Part shown: positions 1-11,252 of the stretch, piece by piece
How positions within the stretch are numbered: the stretch's first letter is position 1
How the letters are laid out: the number at the start of each line of letters is the position of its first letter
DNA from: Hydrogenophaga crassostreae
GTDB lineage: Bacteria; Pseudomonadota; Gammaproteobacteria; Burkholderiales; Burkholderiaceae_C
NCBI RefSeq assembly: GCF_001761385.1
Contig: NZ_CP017476.1
Coordinates: forward strand, 2,097,501 to 2,161,500
Reading direction: 5' to 3'
DNA: 64,000 bases
The notes under the pieces: generated by a model
Seen by the model: the letters and a program-made list of their open reading frames with translations, nothing else
What the model was told of the DNA's origin: nothing
Databases searched by the model: none
Made by a program: the position numbers and the translations under genes

Positions 1-1931
<1,931 letters not shown>

Positions 1932-1935
<4 letters not shown>

Positions 1936-2936
1936 CCTCTGTGGATTTGTATGCGGGCATCGTTCAGGGGGCGGCGCTGGTGCAGCGGCGCGCCATGGCC
2001 AAAGCCATCACGCTGCTCGAATCCACCCGCGCCGATCACCGCGCGCAGGGTGACGGGCTGCTGACTTCGCTGTTGCCGCACACGGGCAAGAGTTTTCGCC
2101 TGGGCATCAGCGGTGTGCCCGGCGTGGGCAAGAGCACCTTCATTGAAGCATTGGGTCTGTATCTGATCGACAAGGGCCACCGAGTGGCGGTGTTGACCAT
2201 CGATCCATCCAGCACCGTTTCGGGCGGCTCCATCCTGGGTGACAAGACCCGCATGGAACACCTGAGCGTGCACGAGAAGGCCTACATCCGCCCCAGTCCG
2301 AGCAGCGGCACGCTGGGCGGCGTGGCCGAAAAAACGCGTGAGGCCATGCTGGTTTGCGAAGCCGCAGGTTACGACATCGTGATTGTTGAAACCGTGGGCG
2401 TGGGCCAGTCGGAGACGGCGGTGGCCAACATGACCGACATGTTTGTCCTCATGCAGCTGCCCAACGCGGGTGACGATTTGCAGGCGATCAAGAAAGGCGT
2501 GATGGAGCTGGCCGACCTGGTGGTGATCAACAAGGCCGATATCGATCCCGATGCCGCCACGCGGGCCCGCGCCCAGATCATGTCCAGCCTGCGTCTGCTG
2601 GGTCTGCACGGCAACCCCGAGAACATGCACCATGATCAAGCCATCTGGCATCCACAGGTGATCCAGCTCAGCGCCTTGAAGGGCGAGGGCGTGGACAGAT
2701 TCTGGGCCTCGGTGTCGGAATACCGTGGCTTGCAGTCCGGCAATGGCTGCATGAAAGCCCGTCGCCAACAGCAGGCCAAGTCCTGGATGTGGGAGCGCAT
2801 TGACGCAGGATTGAAACAGCGTTTTCGCGAGCACCCCAACGTTCGCACGGCGCTTGCCGAGACGACCCAGCAAGTGCTGGCAGGCGGGTTGCCCGCTTCG
2901 ACGGCGGCGCGTGCGCTGCTGGACCTGTTTGATTGA
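1932..2936 (+). CDS. meaB: Methylmalonyl-CoA mutase-associated GTPase MeaB
   Basis: G3E-family P-loop GTPase that gates loading of adenosylcobalamin onto the mutase and protects it from inactivation. The 334-residue protein has Walker A GVPGVGKST near residue 60, a switch region with ETVGVGQSE around residue 155, and the NKAD guanine-specificity motif near residue 200. The C-terminal helical dimerisation segment is present, so the protein is full length. It starts at a GTG whose last bases form the TGA stop of the mutase, the usual coupled arrangement. Neighbours on both sides belong to the same pathway. ArgK is an older name for this family; the mutase context makes the MeaB role the better reading. 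Confidence 0.95.
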
Positions 2937-2971
2937 TTTTGAAGACGCCACAGATTCATCTGGAGAAACCC

Positions 2972-4504
2972 ATGCAAGACATCCTTGAACAACTGGAAGA
3001 GAAGCGCGCTGCAGCCCGTCTGGGTGGTGGACAAAAGCGCATTGACGCACAACACGCCAAGGGCAAACTGACCGCTCGTGAGCGGCTGGAAGTGCTGCTC
3101 GACGAGGGTACCTTCGAAGAGTGGGACATGTTTGTCGAGCACCGCTGCACCGACTTCGGCATGGCCGAAAACAAAATCCCGGGCGACGGCGTGGTGACCG
3201 GTTACGGCATGATCAATGGCCGTCTGGTGTTCGTTTACAGCCAGGATTTCACCGTGTTCGGCGGGGCATTGTCCGAAGCCCATGCAGAAAAGATTTGCAA
3301 GGTGATGGACCAGGCCATGAAGGTCGGTGCGCCGGTGATCGGCCTCAACGATTCGGGTGGTGCGCGGATTCAGGAAGGCGTGGCATCGCTCGGCGGCTAC
3401 GCCGAGGTGTTCCAGCGCAACGTCATGGCCAGCGGCGTGGTGCCTCAGATCAGCATGATCATGGGTCCCTCGGCCGGTGGTGCGGTGTACTCGCCCGCCA
3501 TGACCGATTTCATCTTCATGGTGAAAGACTCCAGCTACATGTTTGTCACCGGTCCCGAGGTGGTGAAGACCGTGACGCACGAGAGCGTGACCGCCGAGGA
3601 ACTGGGCGGTGCGGTGACGCACACGACCAAGAGTGGCGTGGCCGACCTGGCATTCGAGAACGATGTGGAGGCGCTGTTGATGCTGCGCCGGCTCTACAAC
3701 TATTTGCCACTGTCGAACCGCGAGAAAGCGCCGGTGCGCCCCAGCGGTGACCCGATCGATCGCATGGAGCGCAGCCTGGACACCCTGGTGCCCGAGAACC
3801 CGAACAAGCCGTACGACATGAAAGAGCTCATTGTCAAAACGGTGGATGACGGCGACTTCTTCGAGCTTCAGCCCGAGTACGCGAAAAATATCCTGATCGG
3901 TTTCGCCCGCATGGATGGCCAGACGGTGGGCATCGTTGCCAACCAGCCGCTGGTGCTGGCCGGTTGCCTGGACATCAAGAGTTCCATCAAGGCCGCGCGC
4001 TTTGTGCGCTTTTGCGATGCGTTCAACATCCCGGTGGTGACCTTTGTGGACGTGCCAGGCTTCATGCCGGGTACCAGCCAGGAGTTCGGCGGCATCATCA
4101 AGCACGGCGCCAAGTTGCTGTATGCCTACGCCGAATGCACCGTACCCAAGATCACGGTGATCACCCGCAAGGCCTACGGTGGTGCCTACGACGTGATGGC
4201 CTCCAAGCACCTGCGAGGCGATGTGAATTTCGCCTGGCCCAATGCCGAGATCGCGGTGATGGGTGCCAAGGGTGCGGTGGAGATCATCTTCCGCGAAGAC
4301 AAGAACAATCCCGAGAAGCTGGCAGCCAAGGAAGCCGAATACAAGGCCCGCTTTGCGAACCCGTTTGTGGCGGGCGCGCGCGGTTATGTGGACGACGTGA
4401 TCCTGCCGCACGAAACGCGCAAGCGCATTTGCCGTTCGCTGGTGATGTTGAAAGACAAGAAGGTTGAAAACCCCTGGCGCAAGCACGGCAATATTCCTCT
4501 TTGA
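2972..4504 (+). CDS. pccB: Propionyl-CoA carboxylase beta subunit (carboxyltransferase)
   Basis: Transfers the carboxyl group from biotin to propionyl-CoA to give (S)-methylmalonyl-CoA. The 510-residue protein has the N-terminal and C-terminal crotonase-like carboxyltransferase halves. Oxyanion-hole glycine pairs are visible in DSGGARIQEG and GPSAGGAVYSP, and in the C-terminal half GFMPGTSQE and KAYGGAYDVM. An in-frame GTG start exists upstream at 2933, but ATG 2972 is preceded by TGGAGA at the right distance and begins at the family's normal N-terminus, so it is preferred. It lies 35 bases after meaB and ahead of the matching biotin-carrying subunit. Acetyl-CoA or acyl-CoA specificity cannot be excluded, but the mutase neighbourhood argues for propionyl-CoA. 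Confidence 0.95.
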   Translation: MQDILEQLEEKRAAARLGGGQKRIDAQHAKGKLTARERLEVLLDEGTFEEWDMFVEHRCTDFGMAENKIPGDGVVTGYGMINGRLVFVYSQDFTVFGGALSEAHAEKICKVMDQAMKVGAPVIGLNDSGGARIQEGVASLGGYAEVFQRNVMASGVVPQISMIMGPSAGGAVYSPAMTDFIFMVKDSSYMFVTGPEVVKTVTHESVTAEELGGAVTHTTKSGVADLAFENDVEALLMLRRLYNYLPLSNREKAPVRPSGDPIDRMERSLDTLVPENPNKPYDMKELIVKTVDDGDFFELQPEYAKNILIGFARMDGQTVGIVANQPLVLAGCLDIKSSIKAARFVRFCDAFNIPVVTFVDVPGFMPGTSQEFGGIIKHGAKLLYAYAECTVPKITVITRKAYGGAYDVMASKHLRGDVNFAWPNAEIAVMGAKGAVEIIFREDKNNPEKLAAKEAEYKARFANPFVAGARGYVDDVILPHETRKRICRSLVMLKDKKVENPWRKHGNIPL

Positions 4505-4505
4505 A

Positions 4506-4590
4506 CACCCCCGCGCCGCGCTTCGCGCGTCACCCCCTCAAGGGGCGGCACTGGCGGTCCGGCAAAGTCGGTTCCGCGGTGCCCTTGGAT
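4506..4590. repeat. Dispersed intergenic repeat, copy 1
   Basis: The gap between pccB and pccA holds a GC-rich block in which CGCCGC, TCACCCCC, a short GGGG arm and CCGGCAAAG-CGGTTCC follow one another. A second copy in opposite orientation lies between mobA and moaA near 29438-29510. The two copies share most positions but differ by small indels, as expected of a degenerate dispersed element. The CCCCTCAAGGGG core can fold into a small hairpin. No ORF or transposase is associated. Confidence 0.5.
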
Positions 4591-4630
4591 AAAACACCGG
4601 CACATCACCATTCGATAGAAGGACATCATC

Positions 4631-6679
4631 ATGTTCACAAAAATTCTCATAGCCAACCGCGGCGAAATCGCCTGCCGTGTCATTGCCACCGCAAAAAAAA
4701 TGGGCATCGCCACCGTGGCGGTGTATTCCGAGGCTGACAAAGAAGCGCGGCACGTGCAGCTGGCCGATGAGTCGGTTTTGCTCGGACCTGCGCCGTCGCG
4801 CGAGTCCTACCTCGTGGCTGACAAGATCATCGAGGCGGCCAAGAAAACCGGCGCCCAGGCGATTCACCCGGGCTACGGGTTCCTGAGCGAGAACGAGGCG
4901 TTTGCCAAGCGCTGTGAAGACGAGGGCATTGCCTTTATCGGTCCCAAGGCGCATTCCATCGCGGCGATGGGCGACAAGATCGCGTCCAAGAAGCTGGCGC
5001 TGGCGGCGAAGGTAAATACGATTCCGGGCTGGAACGATGCCATCGAATCGGCCGAGCGCGCGGTGGAAATAGCCAAAGACATTGGTTACCCCGTGATGAT
5101 CAAGGCATCGGCTGGCGGCGGCGGCAAAGGCCTGCGGGTGGCGTTCAACGACAAGGAGGCCCTGGAAGGCTTCACCGCTTGCCAGAACGAAGCGCGCAAC
5201 AGCTTCGGCGACGACCGCATCTTCATCGAGAAATTTGTCGAGCAGCCGCGCCACATCGAAATCCAGGTGGTGGGCGATTCGCAGGGCAACGTGGTCTACC
5301 TGAACGAGCGCGAGTGCTCGATTCAGCGGCGTCACCAGAAGGTGATCGAAGAGGCGCCTTCGGCCTTCATTTCCGAAGCGACGCGCAAGGCCATGGGCGA
5401 GCAGGCGGTGGCGCTGGCCAAGGCGGTGCAGTACCAGAGCGCAGGCACGGTGGAGTTCGTGGTCGGCAAAGACCAGGATTTTTACTTCCTTGAAATGAAC
5501 ACCCGATTGCAGGTGGAGCACCCGGTCACGGAATGCATCACCGGGCTCGACCTGGTGGAACTGATGATTCGCGTGGCCGCTGGCGAGAAGCTGCCACTGA
5601 CACAAGCGCAGGTGAAGCGTGATGGCTGGGCCATTGAATGCCGCATCAACGCCGAAGACCCGTTCCGCAACTTCCTGCCGTCCACCGGGCGCCTGGTGCG
5701 TTTTGCCCCCCCTGAGCAAACCATGTTCCAGGGCAACACCGAAGCGCTGTATGGCGTTCGTGTGGACACGGGTGTGGTCGATGGCGGTGAAATTCCGATG
5801 TTCTACGATTCGATGATCGCCAAGCTCATCGTGCACGGCAAAGACCGCAATGATGCGATTGCCAAGATGCGCGAAGCGCTCAACGGTTTCGTGATTCGCG
5901 GCGTCAGCTCCAACATTCCGTTCCAGGCCGCGTTGCTGGCCCACCCGAAGTTTGTCTCGGGCGATTTCAACACGGGCTTCATTGCTGAAAATTACGCTGA
6001 CGGGTTCCATGCGGAAGATGTGCCACACGACGATCCGAACTTTCTCGTTGCGTTGGCGGCCTTTGTGCGGCGCAAATCGCGCGAGCGCGCGGCAGGCATT
6101 TCCGGGCAGTTGCCAGGCTACGGCGTGAAGGTGGGCCACGATTTTGGAGTGGTCACGCTCAACGCCACAGGTGAGCATGGCTACAGCCAGGTGAACGTGG
6201 TTGAAGAGGTGGGTCAGATTGGCGTGGCCATGGTCACAGTGGACGGCAAGCGCTATGCGATCTCCAGCCCTTCGCGGTTGAACGATGTGTGCATCACGGG
6301 GGTGTGCAATGGCGAGCCATTCACCGCTCAGGTGGAGCGCGGCACGCCCCGCAACCCATTGGCCCTGGTGGTGCAGAACAACGGCACAAAGGTGGAAGCG
6401 ATGGTGGTCTCGCCACGCATGGCCGAGCTGCACAAGCTCATGCCGTTCAAGGCACCACCCGATATGAGCCGCTTTGTGCTGTCCCCAATGCCCGGGCTTT
6501 TGGCCGATGTGAGCGTGGAGGTGGGGCAGAAGGTGCAAGCGGGTGAACGTGTCGCCGTGATCGAGGCAATGAAGATGGAGAACGTGTTGTTTGCCGCACA
6601 GGACGGCGTGGTGAAATCCATCACGGCTGAGAAGGGGGCGTCCCTGACGGTCGACCAGATCATTCTGGAGTTTGTGTGA
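4631..6679 (+). CDS. pccA: Propionyl-CoA carboxylase alpha subunit (biotin carboxylase/BCCP)
   Basis: ATP-dependent carboxylation of its own biotin, which PccB then uses on propionyl-CoA. The 682-residue chain has an N-terminal biotin carboxylase domain (IANRGEIACR at 7-16, the ATP-grasp glycine-rich loop SAGGGGKG, ERECSIQRRHQK, then EMNTRLQVEHPVTE), a middle PCC-type BT linker, and a C-terminal biotinyl domain with EAMKMENV about 40 residues from the end, whose lysine is biotinylated. ATG 4631 follows a weak GAAGGA. The length and BT-domain insertion fit propionyl- rather than acetyl-CoA carboxylase. The stop overlaps the bioB start by four bases, coupling the biotin enzyme to biotin synthesis. 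Confidence 0.95.
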   Translation: MFTKILIANRGEIACRVIATAKKMGIATVAVYSEADKEARHVQLADESVLLGPAPSRESYLVADKIIEAAKKTGAQAIHPGYGFLSENEAFAKRCEDEGIAFIGPKAHSIAAMGDKIASKKLALAAKVNTIPGWNDAIESAERAVEIAKDIGYPVMIKASAGGGGKGLRVAFNDKEALEGFTACQNEARNSFGDDRIFIEKFVEQPRHIEIQVVGDSQGNVVYLNERECSIQRRHQKVIEEAPSAFISEATRKAMGEQAVALAKAVQYQSAGTVEFVVGKDQDFYFLEMNTRLQVEHPVTECITGLDLVELMIRVAAGEKLPLTQAQVKRDGWAIECRINAEDPFRNFLPSTGRLVRFAPPEQTMFQGNTEALYGVRVDTGVVDGGEIPMFYDSMIAKLIVHGKDRNDAIAKMREALNGFVIRGVSSNIPFQAALLAHPKFVSGDFNTGFIAENYADGFHAEDVPHDDPNFLVALAAFVRRKSRERAAGISGQLPGYGVKVGHDFGVVTLNATGEHGYSQVNVVEEVGQIGVAMVTVDGKRYAISSPSRLNDVCITGVCNGEPFTAQVERGTPRNPLALVVQNNGTKVEAMVVSPRMAELHKLMPFKAPPDMSRFVLSPMPGLLADVSVEVGQKVQAGERVAVIEAMKMENVLFAAQDGVVKSITAEKGASLTVDQIILEFV

Positions 6680-7722
6680 GTCTTGTCGTTTCTGCTTCTT
6701 CAGTGGCTGTTCAACCCGTCGTGCTGCACCATTCCCCGGCCCCTGGGCCGGAAGGCGCATGGCGCTTGGCAGACGTTCAGGCCTTGCTGGATCTGCCATT
6801 CAATGAACTGATGCACCGCGCACAGACGGTGCACCGCGAGCACTTCCCCGACGCCGATATCGAGCTGGCCACCTTGTTGTCGGTGAAAACCGGCGGCTGC
6901 CCGGAAAACTGCGGTTATTGCCCGCAAGCGGCGCAATACGACACCGGTGTGACCGCGCAAAAGCTGATGGAGGTTGACGAGGTTGTGCAGGCTGCTCAGG
7001 CGGCCAAAGACGCGGGTGCCACCCGCTTTTGCATGGGTGCCGCCTGGCGTGCACCCAAGGATCGCGACGTGATCAAGGTGGCCAAGCTGGTGGAGGCCGT
7101 GAAAGGTTTGGGTCTGCAAACCTGTGCCACCCTGGGCATGCTTGAACCCCACCATGCCGAGCAGTTGAAAGATGCGGGGCTGGACTACTACAACCACAAC
7201 CTGGACACGTCGTCGGCGTACTACGGTCAGGTGGTGGACACCCGTACCTATCAAGACCGCCTCGATACCCTTGCCAGCGTTCGCAAGGCCGGCATCAGTG
7301 TGTGTTGCGGCGGCATCGTGGGCATGGGCGAAAGCCCGGTTGACCGCGCAGGACTCATCGCCCAGTTGGCCAACCTGAACCCCCATCCCGAGTCGGTGCC
7401 CATCAACAGTCTGGTGCGCGTGCCTGGCACGCCACTGGCCGATGCGCCCCCCATCGATCCATTGGACTTTGTGCGTGTGATTGCGGTGTCGCGCATCACC
7501 ATGCCCAAGGCGCGGGTGCGCTTGTCGGCCGGTCGCCAGCAGTTGGGCGAGGCGGTGCAGGCGCTGTGTTTTCTGGCCGGGGCGAACTCGATTTTTTATG
7601 GCGACAAGTTGCTCATCACAGGCAATCCCGATGCCGATGCCGACCTGAGCCTGCTCAAGAAGCTGGGCCTCAAGGCCCGCGCCGTCAGCACCACCCAGGC
7701 CGATATGGCCTTTCCTTCCTGA
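6676..7722 (+). CDS. bioB: Biotin synthase
   Basis: Radical SAM enzyme that inserts sulfur into dethiobiotin, the last step of biotin synthesis. The radical SAM cluster motif CPENCGYC lies near residue 75, followed by the AWRAPKDRD stretch, NHNLDTS and CCGGIVGMGE, all family hallmarks, and the conserved RxSAGR near residue 280. At 348 residues it has a slightly extended N-terminus before WRLADVQALLDLPF. The start is a GTG overlapping the pccA stop, and no other start has a better ribosome site. No other bio genes are nearby; its place directly behind a biotin-dependent carboxylase suggests co-expression of cofactor supply with the apoenzyme. Confidence 0.97.
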   Translation: MSLVVSASSVAVQPVVLHHSPAPGPEGAWRLADVQALLDLPFNELMHRAQTVHREHFPDADIELATLLSVKTGGCPENCGYCPQAAQYDTGVTAQKLMEVDEVVQAAQAAKDAGATRFCMGAAWRAPKDRDVIKVAKLVEAVKGLGLQTCATLGMLEPHHAEQLKDAGLDYYNHNLDTSSAYYGQVVDTRTYQDRLDTLASVRKAGISVCCGGIVGMGESPVDRAGLIAQLANLNPHPESVPINSLVRVPGTPLADAPPIDPLDFVRVIAVSRITMPKARVRLSAGRQQLGEAVQALCFLAGANSIFYGDKLLITGNPDADADLSLLKKLGLKARAVSTTQADMAFPS

Positions 7723-7730
7723 GGCTGCAC

Positions 7731-8225
7731 ATGAACACGATTTCCACCCGCCCCTTCAAAGTGCTGGGCATCCAGCAGATCGCCATTGGAGGACCAGACA
7801 AGAAGCGCCTTCAAAAACTCTGGGTCGACATGCTGGGCCTGGAGGTTACCGGCAGTTTCCAGAGTGAGCGGGAAAACGTGGACGAAGACATCTGCGCCAT
7901 TGGCCGTGGCCCGTTCAAGGTGGAAGTCGATCTGATGCAACCCATCGATCCCGAGAAGAAACCGGCGGTGCACACCACGCCGTTGAACCACATTGGTCTG
8001 TGGATTGATGACCTGCCATTGGCAGTGCAATGGCTCACGGCCAATGGCGTTCGGTTTGCGCCGGGGGGCATCCGCAAGGGTGCGGCTGGTTTCGACATCA
8101 CTTTTTTGCACCCCAAAGCCAGCGAAGAGTTTCCGATCGCTGGAGAGGGCGTGTTGATTGAGCTGGTTCAAGCCCCCTTGGAGGTGGTGAACGCTTTTGC
8201 GCGTCTGGCTCACCAGCCTGGCTGA
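7731..8225 (+). CDS. VOC/glyoxalase-fold protein, candidate methylmalonyl-CoA epimerase
   Basis: The 164-residue protein belongs to the vicinal oxygen chelate superfamily, with two beta-alpha-beta-beta-beta halves. Its C-terminal half reads like methylmalonyl-CoA epimerase: LNHIGLWIDDL carries the second-half histidine, a HPK motif precedes GVLIELVQ with the metal-ligand glutamate, and a glutamine sits at DLMQP where epimerases have their second ligand. The first ligand, normally His in an I-D-H-x-A motif, is Gln here (IQQIAIGG). An epimerase is the only step otherwise missing between PccAB and the mutase, so the role fits the locus, but the His-to-Gln change leaves activity uncertain. ATG 7731 lies eight bases past the bioB stop. 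Another VOC activity is possible. Confidence 0.75.
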   Translation: MNTISTRPFKVLGIQQIAIGGPDKKRLQKLWVDMLGLEVTGSFQSERENVDEDICAIGRGPFKVEVDLMQPIDPEKKPAVHTTPLNHIGLWIDDLPLAVQWLTANGVRFAPGGIRKGAAGFDITFLHPKASEEFPIAGEGVLIELVQAPLEVVNAFARLAHQPG

Positions 8226-8391
8226 GATGCCCGATGAGGTGATGCCTGTATGCGTGAGCAGCAGCTCGCCGAATTCGAGTTGCTATTGATGGGCTAGCGC
8301 AAAGGCCATGAGATCCCGGCTTGATCCGGAGCCATCCCCCAGTTGCGCTGATCTGAAGAGGGGGTTTACCTTGAAAGTTAACCCCTGTTCT

Positions 8392-8413
8392 GGGCGGTAA
8401 TTGCCCCTTTTTT
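8392..8413 (+). terminator. Possible terminator after the propionate operon
   Basis: A short GGGC/GCCC stem with a seven-base loop is followed by a run of six T residues. It lies 167 bases downstream of the last gene of the operon. The stem is short, so the call is tentative. A second short GGGGTT/AACCCC stem lies just upstream in the same gap. The rest of 8226-8507 holds nothing recognisable. Confidence 0.35.
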
Positions 8414-8507
8414 GCCGTCGCAGACGTCCCCCATGCTTGTCTAAAGTTGTGGTCAGCCATTGTTCCCACCTGGGTATCAGCTTGGCACACCCCAACCGGA
8501 GTCCGGC

Positions 8508-8813
8508 ATGGCCCATTTCGCTCACCCCTCGTCTACCCGTCTTTCCGCACCCGTCATGCGCGACGCATCGCGGAGGGGTGATCAGCACGCCATGCTGCTT
8601 TGGCCCGACGACTTGTTGACGCTGTTCAGCCTGCGCATGTCTAGCCACGGCATGTCGATCAGCCGCATCGACATGCGCTGCGACACGCAGTACGCATTGC
8701 AGCAATTGCACGACGCCCAAGACATGGGAGATCGCGCGCTTGCCCTCATTGCCGATGAGCTTTTTTGCTGGTTCAAGGCCCGGCAATCGGGCCTGTCAGG
8801 CCATCCGCATTGA
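8508..8813 (+). CDS. Small conserved protein of unknown function, paralogue of 11835-12173
   Basis: I do not recognise a named family. The 101-residue protein has a poorly ordered N-terminus and a C-terminal half that aligns without gaps to the protein at 11835-12173. Shared features are W-P-[DE]-x-L-L, a G/S-L-R-M-x-x-H-G-M-x-I-S-R motif, CD-x-x-YA-[LV]-QQL, and a final A-x-[EK]-L-F-x-[WH]-F-x-x-R-Q-[ST]-G. The start ATG 8508 has GGAG six bases upstream; a longer frame from 8460 lacks such a site. No signal peptide or membrane segment is visible. It lies just ahead of a chemoreceptor gene, with its paralogue on the far side, but no functional link is shown. Confidence 0.6.
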   Translation: MAHFAHPSSTRLSAPVMRDASRRGDQHAMLLWPDDLLTLFSLRMSSHGMSISRIDMRCDTQYALQQLHDAQDMGDRALALIADELFCWFKARQSGLSGHPH

Positions 8814-8902
8814 TGTGCCTCGTCCCGCCCAGCGTCAAGAAGCGGCGAAAAGCGCCGATGAGTCATTGACGTCCTTCAAATAGAACCCACACACGAACAA
8901 CC

Positions 8903-11224
8903 ATGATTGCCTTCAAGCCCTTTTCGCCCGGTGTCGCTCTGATGCGCTCCCTGCGGTTGCCGACGAAGCTAGGTGTTCTGGCCCTGGTCTTACTGATTCC
9001 TCTGCTGGTGGTCAGCTATTTCCTCATCAATCGCCTGAGTGAATCCATTCGCGTATCCACCGATGAGGTGGACGGCGTGGCGTTGGTGGTGGCCCTGACC
9101 GAGGTGATTCAAGCGACGCAGGTCCATCGCGGGCAAACCCATGTCCTGCTTTCGCGGGGAACAGCGGATTCCTCTTCTGTGGCGCCGGCCCGCGAAGCAC
9201 TGAACCAGGCAATGGCGGTGGTGCAGCAAGAAATGGCGCAACGTCCAGATTTTGGCCTGGCGCCTGAATGGCAATCGTTGAGCAAGAAGCTGTCTGCGGC
9301 CCAGTCAGCGCAATGGCGGTCACCGTCTCAGGCCTTTGCTGAACACAGCGACTTGATCCAGGAACTCAGGCGCCTCATTTACACGGCGGGTGAGCGTTCC
9401 AGCCTGCTGTTCGATCCTGTTCCCAGCACCTACTTCCTGATGGACATCATGGTGAGCGAACTGCCGATCTGGGGTGAGCGAATTGCCAAGGTGCGCGGCA
9501 TCGGTGCGGGTGAGCTGGCCAAGGCGCAACGCGATTCGGGCCAACTCGGTGAGGCGTTGCTGCTGGTGCGGGAAGCGCGCGACAAAACCAGGGACCTGGG
9601 CAGTCAACAGGTGTTCCTGACCCGGTATGGACAGGTGGAGCTGAAGAATGCGGAAACAATTCAGGCGGTTGAGTCGTATTTGACCCAGGCGGACAAGGCC
9701 CTGGGTCCCGCGGGCGCGATGGGGGCGAACGACTATTTCGCGGCTGGCTCTCTGGCGCTGAAAGCCATCCAGGACTACCAGTCGGCGCTTCAGCAAAGGC
9801 TCAATGTATTGCTCACCGATCGACTGCAGTCGGATCGGGAACTTCGCGCCCTGACGGTTGCGGGCGCCAGCCTGGGTATCGCGCTGGTGGCCTACCTGAT
9901 GATCAGTTTCTTCCTCAGCTTCGTGATTGATTTTCGCCACGTTGTTGATGTCATGCGGGAGACTTCATCAGGCAACCTCAGGGCGCATGTGCGCTTGCGC
10001 GGGAGCGACGAACTCGCCGAGCTGGGCAACCTGCTGGAGCGCATGAATTCGAACCTCTCGGCGATGGTGGCCGAGGTGCGCAGCAACTCCGCCCTGGTCG
10101 CGCATTCGGGCAAGAGCCTGGCAGTGGGCAATCGCGAGTTGGCCGATCGCACGGAGCAGCAGGCGGCCAACCTGGAGCAGACGGCCGCCAGCGTGCAGCA
10201 GTTGTCCAGCACCGTGCATCAGAACGCCGAGACGGCGGGCGATTCCGACACGCAGGCGACACAGGTGCGCGATGTGGCCGAATCGGGAGCGCAGTCGATG
10301 GGCGCTGCGGTGCAGTCGGTTGAGACGGTACAGAAGAGCGCGCAGCAAATGAATGAAATCATTGGCGTGATCGACAGTCTGGCCTTTCAGACCAATATTC
10401 TGGCGTTGAATGCGGCCGTTGAGGCCGCCAGGGCGGGCGAGCAGGGACGCGGGTTCGCGGTGGTGGCCAACGAGGTTCGTTCGCTGGCGCAGCGATCTGC
10501 AGCCTCGTCGAAAGAAATTCGCCAGCTGATCGAAGCGTCTTCGTCCCAAGTGGCGAGCAGCGTCACCCAGATTCGCGCAGCCGAGGGCAACATGACCCAG
10601 ATCGTAAAGGGCGTGCGCGGCGTGGCCGCCAACATGTCGCTCATTTCAGCGGCGAGCGCAGAGCAAAGCTCCGGCCTGATTGAAATCTCTTCAGCGGTCA
10701 GCCAGCTCGACGAGATCACCCAGCGCAATGCCCAAATGGTTGAGAAAGCCGTACAGCAGGCCAATCAGCTCGAAGGCAGGGCATCGCAGCTTGCAAGTGC
10801 CGTTTCGTCTTTCCTGCTGCAGCAAGGCACCGCAGAGGAGGCCATCGAGCTGGTCGAAAAGGCCATGGCACATCGGGCGGCATCGAGCAAAGACGCATTC
10901 CTTCGCGACATCACCGACCCTTCAAACGGCTACCACGACCGCGACATGTATGTCTTTGCACTGGACAGCCTGGGAAGCTACCTGGCGTTTGGTGGCAACT
11001 CGAAAAAGGTCGGTACGCGCGTGCAGGACATTCCCGGTGTTGATGGACAGGCGCTGCTGGATGCCATTGTTGCGCAGGCCGAGGCGGGCGGTGGATGGGT
11101 CGAGTACGACATCGTGAACCCTGTGACCACCAGAATCCAGACCAAGATGTCGTATGTGATGAAGGTCGAACAGTGGTATGTGGGCTGCGGGGTCTACAAA
11201 TCGGCAATTGCACTCACGGCATGA
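8903..11224 (+). CDS. Methyl-accepting chemotaxis protein with C-terminal Cache-like domain
   Basis: Chemoreceptor that signals to CheA/CheW from the inner membrane. Order in the 773 residues: a first membrane helix at about 22-42, a periplasmic helical sensor of about 270 residues, a second membrane helix near 318-340, a HAMP linker, the MCP signalling coiled coil with the highly conserved hairpin tip (DSLAFQTNILALNAAVEAAR), and then an extra domain of about 110 residues. That tail contains D-G-Y-H-D-R-D-M-Y-V-F, GGGWVEY, KMSYV and W-Y-V-G-C-G-V-Y, the signature of a single Cache (sCache) ligand-binding domain, here predicted to be cytoplasmic. No CheR-binding pentapeptide is seen at the C-terminus. 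ATG 8942 is an alternative start that removes 13 residues without affecting the first membrane helix. Confidence 0.9.
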   Translation: MIAFKPFSPGVALMRSLRLPTKLGVLALVLLIPLLVVSYFLINRLSESIRVSTDEVDGVALVVALTEVIQATQVHRGQTHVLLSRGTADSSSVAPAREALNQAMAVVQQEMAQRPDFGLAPEWQSLSKKLSAAQSAQWRSPSQAFAEHSDLIQELRRLIYTAGERSSLLFDPVPSTYFLMDIMVSELPIWGERIAKVRGIGAGELAKAQRDSGQLGEALLLVREARDKTRDLGSQQVFLTRYGQVELKNAETIQAVESYLTQADKALGPAGAMGANDYFAAGSLALKAIQDYQSALQQRLNVLLTDRLQSDRELRALTVAGASLGIALVAYLMISFFLSFVIDFRHVVDVMRETSSGNLRAHVRLRGSDELAELGNLLERMNSNLSAMVAEVRSNSALVAHSGKSLAVGNRELADRTEQQAANLEQTAASVQQLSSTVHQNAETAGDSDTQATQVRDVAESGAQSMGAAVQSVETVQKSAQQMNEIIGVIDSLAFQTNILALNAAVEAARAGEQGRGFAVVANEVRSLAQRSAASSKEIRQLIEASSSQVASSVTQIRAAEGNMTQIVKGVRGVAANMSLISAASAEQSSGLIEISSAVSQLDEITQRNAQMVEKAVQQANQLEGRASQLASAVSSFLLQQGTAEEAIELVEKAMAHRAASSKDAFLRDITDPSNGYHDRDMYVFALDSLGSYLAFGGNSKKVGTRVQDIPGVDGQALLDAIVAQAEAGGGWVEYDIVNPVTTRIQTKMSYVMKVEQWYVGCGVYKSAIALTA

Positions 11225-11252
11225 ACACGGCGGTTCGGGCTTGCGCTGTGAG

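Noticed and set aside
4538..6799. Very long open frame on the minus strand opposite pccA (753 codons); similar ones opposite pccB, ilvB, leuA and ilvC
   Set aside because: These are mirror frames caused by high third-position GC in real genes on the plus strand; their translations are rich in His, Arg and Gln and match no family.
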